DNA from: Talinum fruticosum
Lineage: Eukaryota; Streptophyta; Magnoliopsida; Caryophyllales; Talinaceae
Direction of reading: 5' to 3'
NCBI GenBank assembly: GCA_021018815.1
Contig: JAITYX010000063.1
Coordinates: forward strand, 2,469,501-2,533,500
Length of the DNA: 64,000 nucleotides
The notes beneath the pieces were generated by a model. That model did no database searches and was not told the DNA's origin. It saw only the letters and a list, made by a program, of their open reading frames with translations. Shown here one piece after another: positions 32,101-43,661 of the stretch (the stretch's first letter is position 1; every line of letters starts with the position of its first letter). The position numbers were made by a program, and so were the translations under genes.

Positions 32101-34235
32101 ATGAGGGCTCCGTTTTCAGTTATCAATGGAAATGGGTTCTGTGGTCCATTTAACCTATTGATTAAAAGAAATATAAGTAGGTTTTTCTCCTCTGTCAATT
32201 TTGCATTTTCTGCCTTGACTTCTTCTGAGGATGAAACATTGTTGCCTTATAGCTCCACAGCTTTTCCAACAAATCCAGAATGTGTTTCTGCTGTTTCTGC
32301 TGAAAGGATTAAACGTGGCACTCATGGGAATTGTATCACCCCTGGGTGTAGATTTCCTGGTCCTTCAATACCCAGGCCTGTGGAATCAGAGAATGATGAG
32401 ATGGAAGTAATGAAGTCAATACTGGCAGAGCATGGCTGGAACTTTGGATATCTGAATTGCAGACAGGTCGATTTAGATGAGGAAAGCATTATATCAGCTC
32501 TGAATTGTCTGTTCAACAGAAGCGGAAGTGCTACACTCTCCTTGTGTTTCTTCAAATGGTCCGAGTTTAGTCTAGGGTTTACGCATACAGTTAGGTCTGT
32601 TTGTTCATTAATACATATATTGGTCCTTGGAAACATGAACTTTAGAGTAGTGGATTTACTTGCTTGCCTTGTTCGTGGTCATCCACCATATGTACAGCCT
32701 GAGGAGTTGGTGGAAATCCTCCAAGAAATGTGTCCAAGAAGGGTCTTAGAAACTGTATACAGCATGCTTGTTAATTGTTATACCAGGGAGAAAATGATGG
32801 ACGAAGCTCTTCTGGTAATATGTTTGATGGAGAAAGTTGGCATCTTTCCATCAGCTGGGGTCTGTAATTCACTTATCAAGTGCCTTTTAGAGGCAAATCA
32901 GGAAACATTGGCTTGGGACTTCCTAGAAGAAATGCAGGGCAGGAGCTTGGTCAGTGTCACCACTATCAGCTTGTTCATCCATTATTATTGCAACCAAGGA
33001 AATCTTGGATGTGCTTGGAAAATACTGATAGATATGAACAGTTATGGAATCAAACCAGATGTTGTGGCATATACAACTTTCATTCATTTTCTTTGTAGAT
33101 TGTCCTACTTAAAAGAAGCTACATGTCTAGTCTTCAAAATGATACATATGGACATCTCTCCTGATTCGGTTTTGTTAAGTTCAATAATACATGGTTATTG
33201 CGAGCGGGAAGACCAGAAGATGCCTTCTGTATTATCAATTTATTTGATGTTAGCCCCAATGTCTTTGTGTACAATAGCTTCATTTCAAAGTTGTGCAAGG
33301 AAGGTGATATGCAAAAGGCTTCCGCAGTTTTCCATCAGATGTCAGAATCTGGGATTCTTCCTGATTGTTTCATTTATACAACCATGATTAGTGGATATTG
33401 TAAAATGAGCAACACAAGAAAAGCTCTTCAGTACTTGGGAAGAATGTTGAAGGATGGTATTGAACCATCTGTCATTACGTACACAGTCCTAATTAACATT
33501 TATTGCAGAAGTGGAGACTTGGAAATTGCTCAGGATCTGCTCCAAAAGATGACAGATAAAGGGTTACAACCAGATATTGTTGTATATAACACCTTAATGA
33601 ATGGATATAAAAATAAAGGTCAATTAGAGAAGGCTTTTGAGCTGTTGGGTATAATGAGTTCCGTGGGAATATCACCTGATGTTGTGACATATAACACAAT
33701 TGTGCAAGGATTAATTGCAGAAGGCTTTGTGACAGAGGCAAATGATATTTTGGTTGAACTCATCCGAAGAGGCTTTTCTCCTGATGTAGTAACATTTACT
33801 AGTGTTATTGGGGGTTACTCAAACAGGGGGCAGTTTGAAGAGGCCTTTCTCGTGTGGTCCTGCATGAGTCATCATAATGTGAGACCTGATGTCATTACAT
33901 GCAGTGCTCTTCTTAATGGATACTATAGAGCTCGCCGCATGGATGAGGCTCGTGCTTTGTTCCACAAAATGCTCAGCGTTGGTTTGACTCCTGATCTGAT
34001 ATTGTACAACACTCTCATTCATGGATTTTGTAGATCAGGAAATGTTGAAGAGGCTTGTCATTTCATCAATTTGATGGTGGAAAATAATTTTCTTCCAAAT
34101 GATATTACTTATAAAGCACTCATCATTGGGTATGAGAAGAAACGTGCAAACAATCCCTTAGCTAGTGCAGTTTACAAGGTGCAACAGATACTGCAGAGAC
34201 ATGGTATTTATATCGATCAACCATATTCATTGTGA
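32101..34235 (+). CDS. P-class pentatricopeptide repeat protein, one apparent frameshift
   Basis: The product is about 711 residues. Start: the ORF is open further up (another ATG at 32050), but ATG 32101 opens MRAPFSVINGNGFCGPFN and an Arg-rich, acid-poor stretch (LIKRNISRFFSSVNFAF), a good organelle presequence, and follows a possible acceptor TTACAG at 32068. From residue ~215 to the end are 14 tandem 35-residue P-type motifs (for example VVAYTTFIHFLCRLSYLKEA, IVVYNTLMNGYKNKGQLEKA, LILYNTLIHGFCRSGNVEEA), with no E, DYW or SMR domain. P-class proteins bind organelle RNA and act in its stability, splicing or translation. The frame changes once, in motif 5, where GGTTATTGC|GAGCGGGAAG lacks one base; both sides read perfectly as one motif (HGYC...AGRPEDAF). 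This could be a sequencing error or a young null allele. The orthologue cannot be named from sequence alone. Confidence 0.9.
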
Positions 34236-34500
34236 CTTGATATGGAGTCCACATAGTCATTAAAGTTGGTGTTGGATTGTTGGCCTTTCAAATGGCTTTT
34301 CTGGCATTATTGAATTGGCTAGCTGTTCAGGTATGCAATTCTTCCTGTGCCATGCATGCAAATATTTATAATTTCTTATACATCGGATATCTCACTTTCA
34401 GCCTCGTTATATCTTTTTAACAAATAGAGATCATATTTTCTTCTTGACAGGACTGTAAGATGGATTCTCACTGCTAGGCCTTCAGGAGAACAAGGTACTG
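34236..34500 (+). other. PPR 3' UTR with probable introns
   Basis: After the TGA, donor-like TGTTCAG|GTATGC (34330) pairs with acceptor TTCTTGACAG (about 34450). A short exon ending ACAAG|GTACTG (about 34495) follows. This suggests a spliced 3' UTR. The downstream end is not visible. Confidence 0.35.
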
Positions 34501-37500
34501 TCGTTTTTCTGGGCTTGGTATTTTAAGGTTTACATTTGTGCCTTTTGTTGTTAAATTTACCCTCTGAACATCAAGTGAATTTCTACAACTGATGGAGTAT
34601 TGATTGTTGAACCCTTGGTGATCCTTTATGGAAAAATTATCGGGTGAGTCCTTCAGTGGCTTAAATATTTGAATTGTGGACTTTTGCTTTCTTCATGTGT
34701 TTGACTTTTTCGGAGACACTTTGATGCCCCTAAATAATGACGTAGGAAACAAGTTTTTATCTTGTGCAATAGATAGGTGTAAAATATTTTTCGTTAGAGG
34801 AAGCTAACCATGTGGAACTAATACTATCCATTTTCAATAAGAATCATGATATAGTTTGTGTAGTTGGATTCAAGTTCTCGATCGTGGTACAAAGTAGAAT
34901 TTTTGGGATTTTGTTGATATTATTACTGTCAGAGCTTGAGGGTTTGATATTTTGTGTTTGCCCCTTTTGTACATGGGTGACACCCCTTGGTGTCTTTTAA
35001 TACATATTTTGTTATAACTCATTCCCCCCCAACAAAAAAAAAGGATCATGCTATAGTTGTAGCTGTTTTGCTTGGGCTCCTCATTTCACCACAAATGCTT
35101 ATGTGGGGTACTCAACATTACAAATTTGTATGTACAGAACTAGAACCTTGACTCTTGACTTTACTTTGAAGACACTGAAATATTTGAGCACATAGTTGAC
35201 TACACAGACAAATATTTGTGCTGGACACTTGTATTTTCCTACAAAGTAGGTTTTAGTAATAGCTATAGGAGAAGATTATTATGATCTAATAGAACTTCTC
35301 TCTGATGTAAGTTCGAACTGCGCTGCAATTATTTAATTATTAATCAAGAGAATTTTAGCTAGATAATTCTGAAGAAATTTTTGCTTTTGCTTTTGTAAGA
35401 AGTACGAGGCACAATATTGAGCATCTACTCTTGATCACAATCCCAAAAGGGGACTTTGTGGTGGATCTTTTTATTTGAAACTCTTACATTAGAATTATTC
35501 AGCTTTGCACAGACAAGTCCAAGGAGGTTTCCATTGCAAGCTCATTTGGAAGTCTTTGGCTCCTTAAATAAATATGGTGCATGAATGGTATGCAGCTTCT
35601 AAAACCTGCTTATGTATAGATGTGAAATCTTGAAAGTATGAAATTTCGATAAATCTGCTGAGAGTAGAACTAGTAATCCTTGGCACCTGTTAAAAATATT
35701 GATGCCATGAGATCCAAAGTTCAAATTTGCAGCTGTGCAAATGAAGCACTATTGAAGTCCGAAAAGGATCTAGAAGGATAGATTTTGTTGAAAAGCTGAT
35801 GGTGTAGTGGTTGAGCTTAAAGATCATAGCAGTATACGTCAACAACAAGCTGTACAGTCCACTAGAGAAGAGAAGCACACCCTACGCAGGATTTCGTCTC
35901 TTTTGTAAAACTCATACATCGGTCTATGGAAATCCTTCTTTGTGAAAAAGGAGAAACATCATGCTCCTTAAAACAGCTAGTGTAAGCCCCATATACCACC
36001 AAGCGTTGAAGATCATTCATCCCACAACTATAAGAGAGCATGTAACCTGTAGTGTTAAGCATTTATACGCCATTTTTACTGTAAATTCTCTCTCCATCCA
36101 AATGCGTAAAACCAAAGTTTGATAAATAAAGGAAGGAGGTGCTAAAGTTTTGAGAGAAGGGTGTTGAAGTAAGTTTAGGTAAAAAGTTGGCAAGAAAACC
36201 CATGACCCATCTAAGGGCCACCCACAATGTTCCTGTAGAGGCAGACTACCTTAAAAAGGTGAGAATAGTAATCACGTTCATCATCTTCCTCGCTTCTCTA
36301 TACCTTGGCAATGGCAATACACTTAAGAAAATAGAGGCACAAAATGGAGAAAACGTGATTGGTTATGGGAAGACTTTGACATCTTTCTAATTATATAGTT
36401 TGTATTGATTAACTTGACATCCGGACGTAGGGAAAAAGTGGTGATACGATTATTAAATAATTTTTATGGTGTATAGTGATGGGAATGAGTTTCCTCCCAA
36501 TTATCTACAAAAAGTGAGCATGTAAGAAACTAAATATCAAGGATCCAAGCTCCTTGCTGCTCAAGATGACACCTTATTTAAACTAAGTGGCCTCTCTTAT
36601 CCTCCATACAAGGACACCGAAAATATTTGGCTATTTAATCAGACGAACCAGGCATCATACAATATGCCTCCAAAAAGCACTTGATGTACAACATGCTAGA
36701 TTGAATGGAAGTATTGCTTCAAAGGGAAAACAAAAACTCTTGCCATCCATTTCTTGATCATATCTTCTCTGAATGAAGTAGCTCAGGGATATTACCCTTA
36801 CCCCCTACTTTTTGAGTTAAGATGTACCGTGGGACTGTAAAAGCTGATTGATGATAGAGTGATCTTGTCTAGAAAGAGCTCAAAGATAGACTAAAGTTGA
36901 GACTATGGGCATTAACTCTATTTCTGCTCCCTTCTCATAATTTTTCTTTGCTTGTTTTTTGCTCTTGTAACTTGACCCAGCTTTGCTATGAATTTCGAAT
37001 GGAGGAATCACATTTTATAAGTAAAAGATTTGTATAAAATACAAAAGGAAGTGAATGTTCATTGTGAAGATGTTTTCTATTCAGTGGAAAGACTTAGCTT
37101 TTCTCTATGTTTAATGTTGCTTGCGTGCTTTCCTCAATTAAAAAATAAAATAAAATTGTTGCTTGCCTGCTGAATCTCATTCATTCCATGAATAGTTAAA
37201 GCAGATACAGTTTGTACGTTATGTAGTGCATAAATCCATGCTAGTTAATCATAATTATAGCCTTCTGTACCAAGAAGTGAAACGTTAAAAGGTATGTTGC
37301 CAAACGTCATAAAAAAACTTTCATGAGGATACCTACTCTCTTAAGCATTCTGAAGCATGTAAACTTGCCTTATATGTTGCATTTGGAGACCTCACATTGA
37401 TCTTATGCTGTGTAACTGATGGAGAACGGGAAGAGGAAAAGGGAAAAGAAGAGGGAATTTAGAGGGAAGAGAAGAATTAGTGAGAGAAAGAGGAAGATTT

Positions 37501-38930
37501 AGAGGAGATGAGAGGCGGAAATTAGTATCTCGGTGCTTGATTCATATCCATTTGATATTCAATATTCGTTGTCCAACAAGATTCTAACATCCCTAATTTA
37601 TAGCAAGAGAGCGAATAGCTTAATACGAAAACCTAGCAACTTAATCAAGAAAAGACAAAATAACTAAACTCCTTTCCCAAGCAACATAAGCAAAACTTTC
37701 CCCAAGGAACACATCTAAACCTCATAAATTTTTTAATTATTATTTTTAAACTTTTTTGTAAAATAAAATTTTGTAATTCCACAGTAACAGTTCCTGAATG
37801 ATGGATTTTGCTAATGGATATTTGATATTGGGTATGAGGTTGTCTAAGTGGTGAGTTTGATGTTGATTGATCGTTATTTGTACAATAACACTAAAAATGC
37901 GAGTAATCTTCTGTGTTGCATGGTAATAGCAACCTTGGATAAAGGGCTCTGTCTAACTTTTTTCTGACTTGAGTTTTGTGCGGATTTGCTATGTAACCTT
38001 AGTGCTTGTCAAAATATCCCCGTCTGTTTCTCTAAGGTATGGAGATAATGGAAATAAGTGGAAAGAGCGGAGGCAAATTATAATCATAGTTTAAACATAA
38101 CTGACTTGCATTCTCTATATCCTTTTTGTATATGCTTGTGTCCCTGTACTCTCTTGCGGATTGTGCAGGCAGAAATTACAAAATTGTGAACTTCATTCTA
38201 CTTGTTTTTATAGAATCTGTGTGTAGATGTGAATTACATATGATATTTAGCACTTCTGCATAAATCTGTCTGCTGGCACAATCCATGTTTTTGGAAATTC
38301 AGTAACATGGATGCTTATTCCATGCTCTCTGATGTGAAAGCTTATGGTCTTGACAAAAAATTGAGGGCACTATCTTGCTGTCGTATTGTTTTGGTCATAA
38401 TGGCCCATTGTCTTCATATCCTATAACTGCAAACACTGTTCTCTTCTTCTAGCAGCATACTTGTTTTTGTTAATGCTGACAAATCATTTTGCAGATGCAT
38501 GGATACTTGCAAGTCATTTCAGCTGCTATGATGTTCAAAACCGTCCTTTGAATTAACATTTCATCTGTATGGCATTGATCTTTCAACTTGTCTCAAGTGA
38601 GATTGTCACACCAAATAGATACGACGAGACGAGTGCTTCAAGGTAACTTATACTATAAGATACAATGAGATTGTCTTGGAGTAATACTTTTCAGGATACT
38701 TATAATTCATTTAGGGACTTTTATTTAGAGGCTAAAAGTTACCCTTAGGTAAAACATCATCCTAAAACAACTAAGTGGTCACTCCAACAAACTTTAAGGA
38801 TATCGTCCTATCATATCCCTTGTGTGAATGGTGTCAATTAAGAATTTGCATCGGTATTGTCTGAGGAATATCTCCTTCTTTTTGGCCATAGCATAATTTG
38901 GATTCCTGTGTTATTTATCAAATATGATGA
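34501..38930. other. Intergenic DNA, no gene seen
   Basis: AT-rich DNA with short ORFs only. The 67-codon ORF at 36187-36390 has one hydrophobic stretch (VITFIIFLASLYL) but no other support. A purine-rich patch (GGAAGAGGAAAAGGG) lies at 37425-37510. Any later 3' UTR exons of the PPR gene would fall in the first part of this stretch. Confidence 0.5.
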
Positions 38931-41900
38931 AGATTGTTGGGGGTGGGGGTCGGGGTGGTTCTTGTGATACATGCCTCAGTGGTATATGCATGACCTCCCC
39001 CTCCCCCAAAAAAATCCAAATCCAAAATTTGGCTGCACATGTGCATGGTGGTGGTGGTTGGGTGGAGAAGAGATGCAAACGAAGTGGCTTTACCTAAGCC
39101 CCAAAATAGTGAGAAGGTTGTTTCTGTTGGATCCTACATTAAAAACCATAAACTCAGCACTACTCCACAGGAAAAGTAGAGGGCCCTCCTACCAAAAAAG
39201 AATAAAGGAAATCTGCTGGAAAATCATTGGTCAAAGATAGATGCAAAATGAAAGAAAGTGTATAGTTTAATATATGCTGGGTTATTGTATGGAGGGGCAT
39301 GGTAAAATGTAAGGAAAATGGAAAATAATGAAAGAAACTTTAACATCAAATAGCCAAAAGAAACATTCAATTAGCTATCAACCATGGGATGTAAACGCAC
39401 TTATTTGTAGAGAATGAACCAAGAATTTGCAGCAAGATTACTGAATAAACAGTGAAGTCCTGTAAGCATATCAAGCGAGTCTGACTTTAGTCACTGCCTT
39501 GTAGACTGATCTGCATCTCCTCTTGGGATTTCCTAGCCGAAAGAGTTCCAATGAATTATTTGTGTGGCCCCTTTGTTTTCCTCCTAGGATCGAAAATCTA
39601 AATTCCAGCCTTTTTCCCCTGCTTTTTCTTTTTGATAGATTTTTCCCCTGCTTGTGTGAATGGAAAGGCTCAAAAAGGAAGAACTTTTGAAACATTGCTG
39701 ATGTAAATTAAGTGTCTCATGGCTCTTGTTCTCACTATCTTGTGCCACCAACTACTTACTGCGCCTAAGTATGGATATAATAGTTCATCCTAACCATTAT
39801 TTTACTAGCTATTTTCTTGTATCCATTGAACTTTGGATAGCAATTACTGGAAAAGATCAAGCTGTTAACAGGATTGTTTTTGTGTAATACTAATATACTA
39901 AATCTCATGTACTCAATCCCTGATGTGTGCATTCCAAATATAATGAACCTGCCTAAGTGGATAACACAACACAACCCACTAAGATGGGAAGTCTAACTAC
40001 TGGATGTATTACTTATCATCAATTTGGCCTAAGTAGAAGGCTTTGTTGTTTGGCCTGTAGGCATGGAATACTATAGTAAACTTAATATCCTTCTAAAATT
40101 GCCTGTGGGAACAAGTCCTCTACATGGGGTGTGCTCAATTTCTTTTTGCAATTCCAGGAAATGCTGATTTGATGTTGGCGTCCTGAGCACCCCAATGATT
40201 ATCATTGAAAAGATTGCTTGTGTATCTTGCTTTTGATAAAGGGGTGATTCAGCAGCACCATCTCCTTCAAATGCAATCATGGGAGAGATATCAGTCCCAG
40301 CTAGTGACACATGTGACGAAGTGATTCCAAACTGTGAGAGATCTTTCACAGATAGTGAGATGTGACAAAGTGATTTGAACACCTTTTGGCGTGAAATTGG
40401 TAAGTAGAATCTTGATCCTCAAAGTGAATCTTGAACCTCAAAGTGAACATTAGCCTTTATGAAATTAGAGTATTGATGCAGTTATAGAGTTGTCATCTCA
40501 CATTGAAACTCATATCATTTCCCTAGGGACAAGGCGATTAAAATCCCCATCTGTATCGGGGTTGCAATACCGAAAATCCATGCGGCTTCATTTCCTCCAG
40601 TGTATAGGTTCAGCCCTATGTTTTCTCACTAGTGTACTACAACTGTTCCCATAACCCATTGATTGGCATGAAATCTCTAATGGTTATTGGTTTGCTTGAG
40701 AATCCAGATTGTATGAGTAAATACCTGCCCAAGGTTGGCTTCATATCTAAAGCGTCATCAGCAAGTCTAGAATAGTGGACCGGCACAATTATCCATTGTA
40801 CCTGCCGTACACGCAGCAGTACTAATGTAAGGTGAGCCACTCCTTTCTGTGCCCCAACCAATGAAAGATTGACATGCTCTCCAGCTGCTATGTTTCATCA
40901 AGGTTTGGTGATAATAGTGATTATGCCGGCTATTTTGGGCTGTTTGACATACTTCTATCCCTTGTTCTGCTATTTTTCTCATTTCTGGACGTTGGATTCT
41001 TGGCAACATTTGACCTGCAAATTATCAGGAGAGGTATCGCAGACTGAACCGAAAACTTTGTGTGGTTACAAGCTTCATTCAGAAATTTGAAGTCGGAATT
41101 TTGATGCTTACTTCTTTTAATCGTAAATTTAGATTTAGGTCATGTCCCTAATGCAGTAACAACATTAGTGAAACTTGCATTATGTTAGTTTATCTAATCA
41201 GCCGGTAAAGCCTCTAGGGTTGTACCTGCCTCAGTTTAATTCTACCTACATCAACCTTCATGTCCTATGGTACCTGGATTTGCTGCTTGCCCCACTGTAC
41301 CTTGGTCGAACATGGCACTCCACAAATTGGACATGGGATATGTGTTCACCAAGTACCAAAGAACTCTAAAGTAGCAGAGATGAGACAAATAAGGCATATA
41401 TATTCATAACCTGTAACCCTTCTCCTGTCGTTATTTCTGATGGGTTCTTTAGTTTTTACCCGCTTGTGAATAACCTTCTATTTTCGAGTATCTAGTTATT
41501 CTTTTTATTGTCTAAACATTAAATATCAATAGCCTTTTTATGTGTCAATTATGAATGTATATGGTGGTTTATTGTCTTTTGTTTGGCCCTTAAACTATTA
41601 GTCTGATCAGCTGCCTTTAGTTTTACAGGTAAACATGGAGCATGAAGGTACACAAAATGAAGGTAGTAAAGCAGTTGAAGGAAAAAGGCGTATATTAGTT
41701 ATATTAGTAGTTGTGAATTAGTATGAGATTCATATTCTAGTATAATATAATTTTATTTCCTTATTTTTTTCACGCCTTATTTATTTTTATCGAAATTGGA
41801 CAATATTAAGTGCAAAGCTATTGCTTATGTATGGGATTTTCGTCGAGTTTATGGATTTGTGAGTTATACCCAATAAATAAAGTTCAAAATAAGTCGGTGA

Positions 41901-42676
41901 TACTTTTATGTTTGGTTCGTTTTTTACATGGAACTAACTAGGTGAAATCTCCGCAAAATGTTTATTACTTTTTCAGCTTTTCTACCAGATTGATTGGTTC
42001 AACAGACCATTAACAAAAGGAACCATTTGATAGGAATTATTATATAGTTGCTGAAAAATAGAAATTGCAGAATTGCAGACCAAATTCAATCCCAATTGTT
42101 AACATAAATCATACATGCTGGTATTCCTCAGACAAAAAAACATTAAAAGGGGAACCCAACCACTTCAATAGGTAAGTAAGACTACTTTTGTTTCAAATGG
42201 TGTTCCTAATTTATTAAAGTGTAAAAGCCCTTTTTAAACTTTATTTTTCGAGGTCTTCCCTGTCAATCCATGCAGAAAAGAAAATAATGAATATATGCAA
42301 ACTAGTCTTGGTTAAAGAAATTGATATGGGGGAGAGTGCGAGAATCATGAAATTCAGAAATTAGAGCCAATATCATAATGCTCTTAGAAGACCATCATGT
42401 TTGGATTATTTTTTTGAAAAGTTGTAATTAAATCAACTGTAACACCAAATATGTATCGATTCGATTTCTTCTTTTTGTTTCTTTTCTACTAATTTCACTT
42501 TTCGCTCAAAAGAAATCAACAAAGCAGCAAGCCTTCTACACTCTATCTCTCCTCAAGTCCTCGGTCCTCATCCAACCACAACGATCCGATCAGCAACAAG
42601 CCGCGGGGAATCCTGGATACTCGTGGCACCCATGACAAGACTTTGGTGACCAAAAGCTCCAGCGACGTCGCAATTT
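38931..42676. other. Intergenic DNA with weak coding-like patches
   Basis: No supported gene. On the - strand, 41100-40070 has three overlapping ORFs in different frames with fairly normal amino-acid composition (for example VHYSRLADDALDMKPTLGRY near 40780-40720 and TDISPMIAFEGDGAAESP near 40290-40235). They could be a decayed gene, but I recognise no family. A G-rich tract lies at about 38938-38962. Confidence 0.4.
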
Positions 42677-42830
42677 AACCCCAATTGTTTAAGGCAAAAT
42701 CAATTCTCACTTTCTCCCACTCACCCTCGCGAGAAAATTGAACCAACCCCAATTGTTTAAGGCAAAATCAATTCTCACTTTCAATTCTCACTTTCTCCCA
42801 CTCACACTCGCGAGAAAATTGAACCAACCG
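42677..42830. repeat. Tandem duplication of ~65-85 bp
   Basis: CCCCAATTGTTTAAGGCAAA occurs at about 42679 and about 42747. Both copies continue through TCAATTCTCACTTTCTCCCA and CTCGCGAGAAAATTGAACCA. The second copy has an extra internal CAATTCTCACTTT. Recent and non-coding. Confidence 0.9.
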
Positions 42831-43661
42831 GGAATATTCATACTTTCACTAGGTCTAGGTACCGTTTACCCTGCCCTTCTTTTCTCCCCCTTTCCTTGGG
42901 GGTTTTCATTCAGCCATATGGAAATTATTCTGGTGTGAATGTCAGGAATGCTGCGTGCGAAATGCTCAATGTTGGAAGGGCAGCAAAATGGGGACCAAAT
43001 CAACCATCACTAGGCTCACTAGTGGCGGACTAACCCCAATTCAGATTTGAGGTCACAACCAGTCTGATGGTGGTTGTTTTGAGGCTTGCTAGCAAGAGAT
43101 TTACGACAAAGGGAAAACAGAATATTGGTGGACAAGCTACACTTGGAGGCAGAAGAGAGCAGCCCCCAGGTGCTTACCGGGCTACCTGTGAACCCCAATT
43201 TAGCAAAAACTGGCACAAACCCACATAATTCTAGAAAACAGGGCTACTACACACAAAAAGTGTCTGTAAGAAATCAACATATTGTCTACAATATCTCATT
43301 AATGAATACACATCCAATGAATTACAGCTGTCCGGAAGCTTAACGGCGAAAAACCGCATCTAACCAAAATCAAACTTCGAAACTACAATTCCGGTGCATT
43401 GAACAGATGAATTGTGAAAAAACAATGAAAAGATACGAAGCAGATAGAGGAGGCTTTGCCTGATCTGATTTGATCTGATCAGCATTTTGTGATGCTGCTA
43501 TGATCGCTTTGGCCTCGACAAACAAGCCTCTTCGGCAATCAAAGCTCGTGAGTACCACCAGAGCGAAATTGCTAAAAGAGTGAAAGATACCAACCAAAAT
43601 CTTGTCCTGAACATTTATAATAAGCAGTGGCTAATGATGGTCACTGCATTGCTGGACACAA
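42831..43661. other. 3' flank of the TM9SF gene
   Basis: Includes the probable 3' UTR of the - strand gene ending at 43662. No independent gene is supported; the + strand ORF 43086-43343 has no features. Confidence 0.5.

Noticed and set aside
35690..35880. TGGTGTAGTGGTTGAGC near 35800 as a SINE or tRNA start
   Set aside because: Box-A-like, but no box B at the right distance and no tRNA fold.
36187..36390. 67-codon ORF with one hydrophobic stretch
   Set aside because: Too short and isolated; no signal peptide start context, introns or neighbours to support it.
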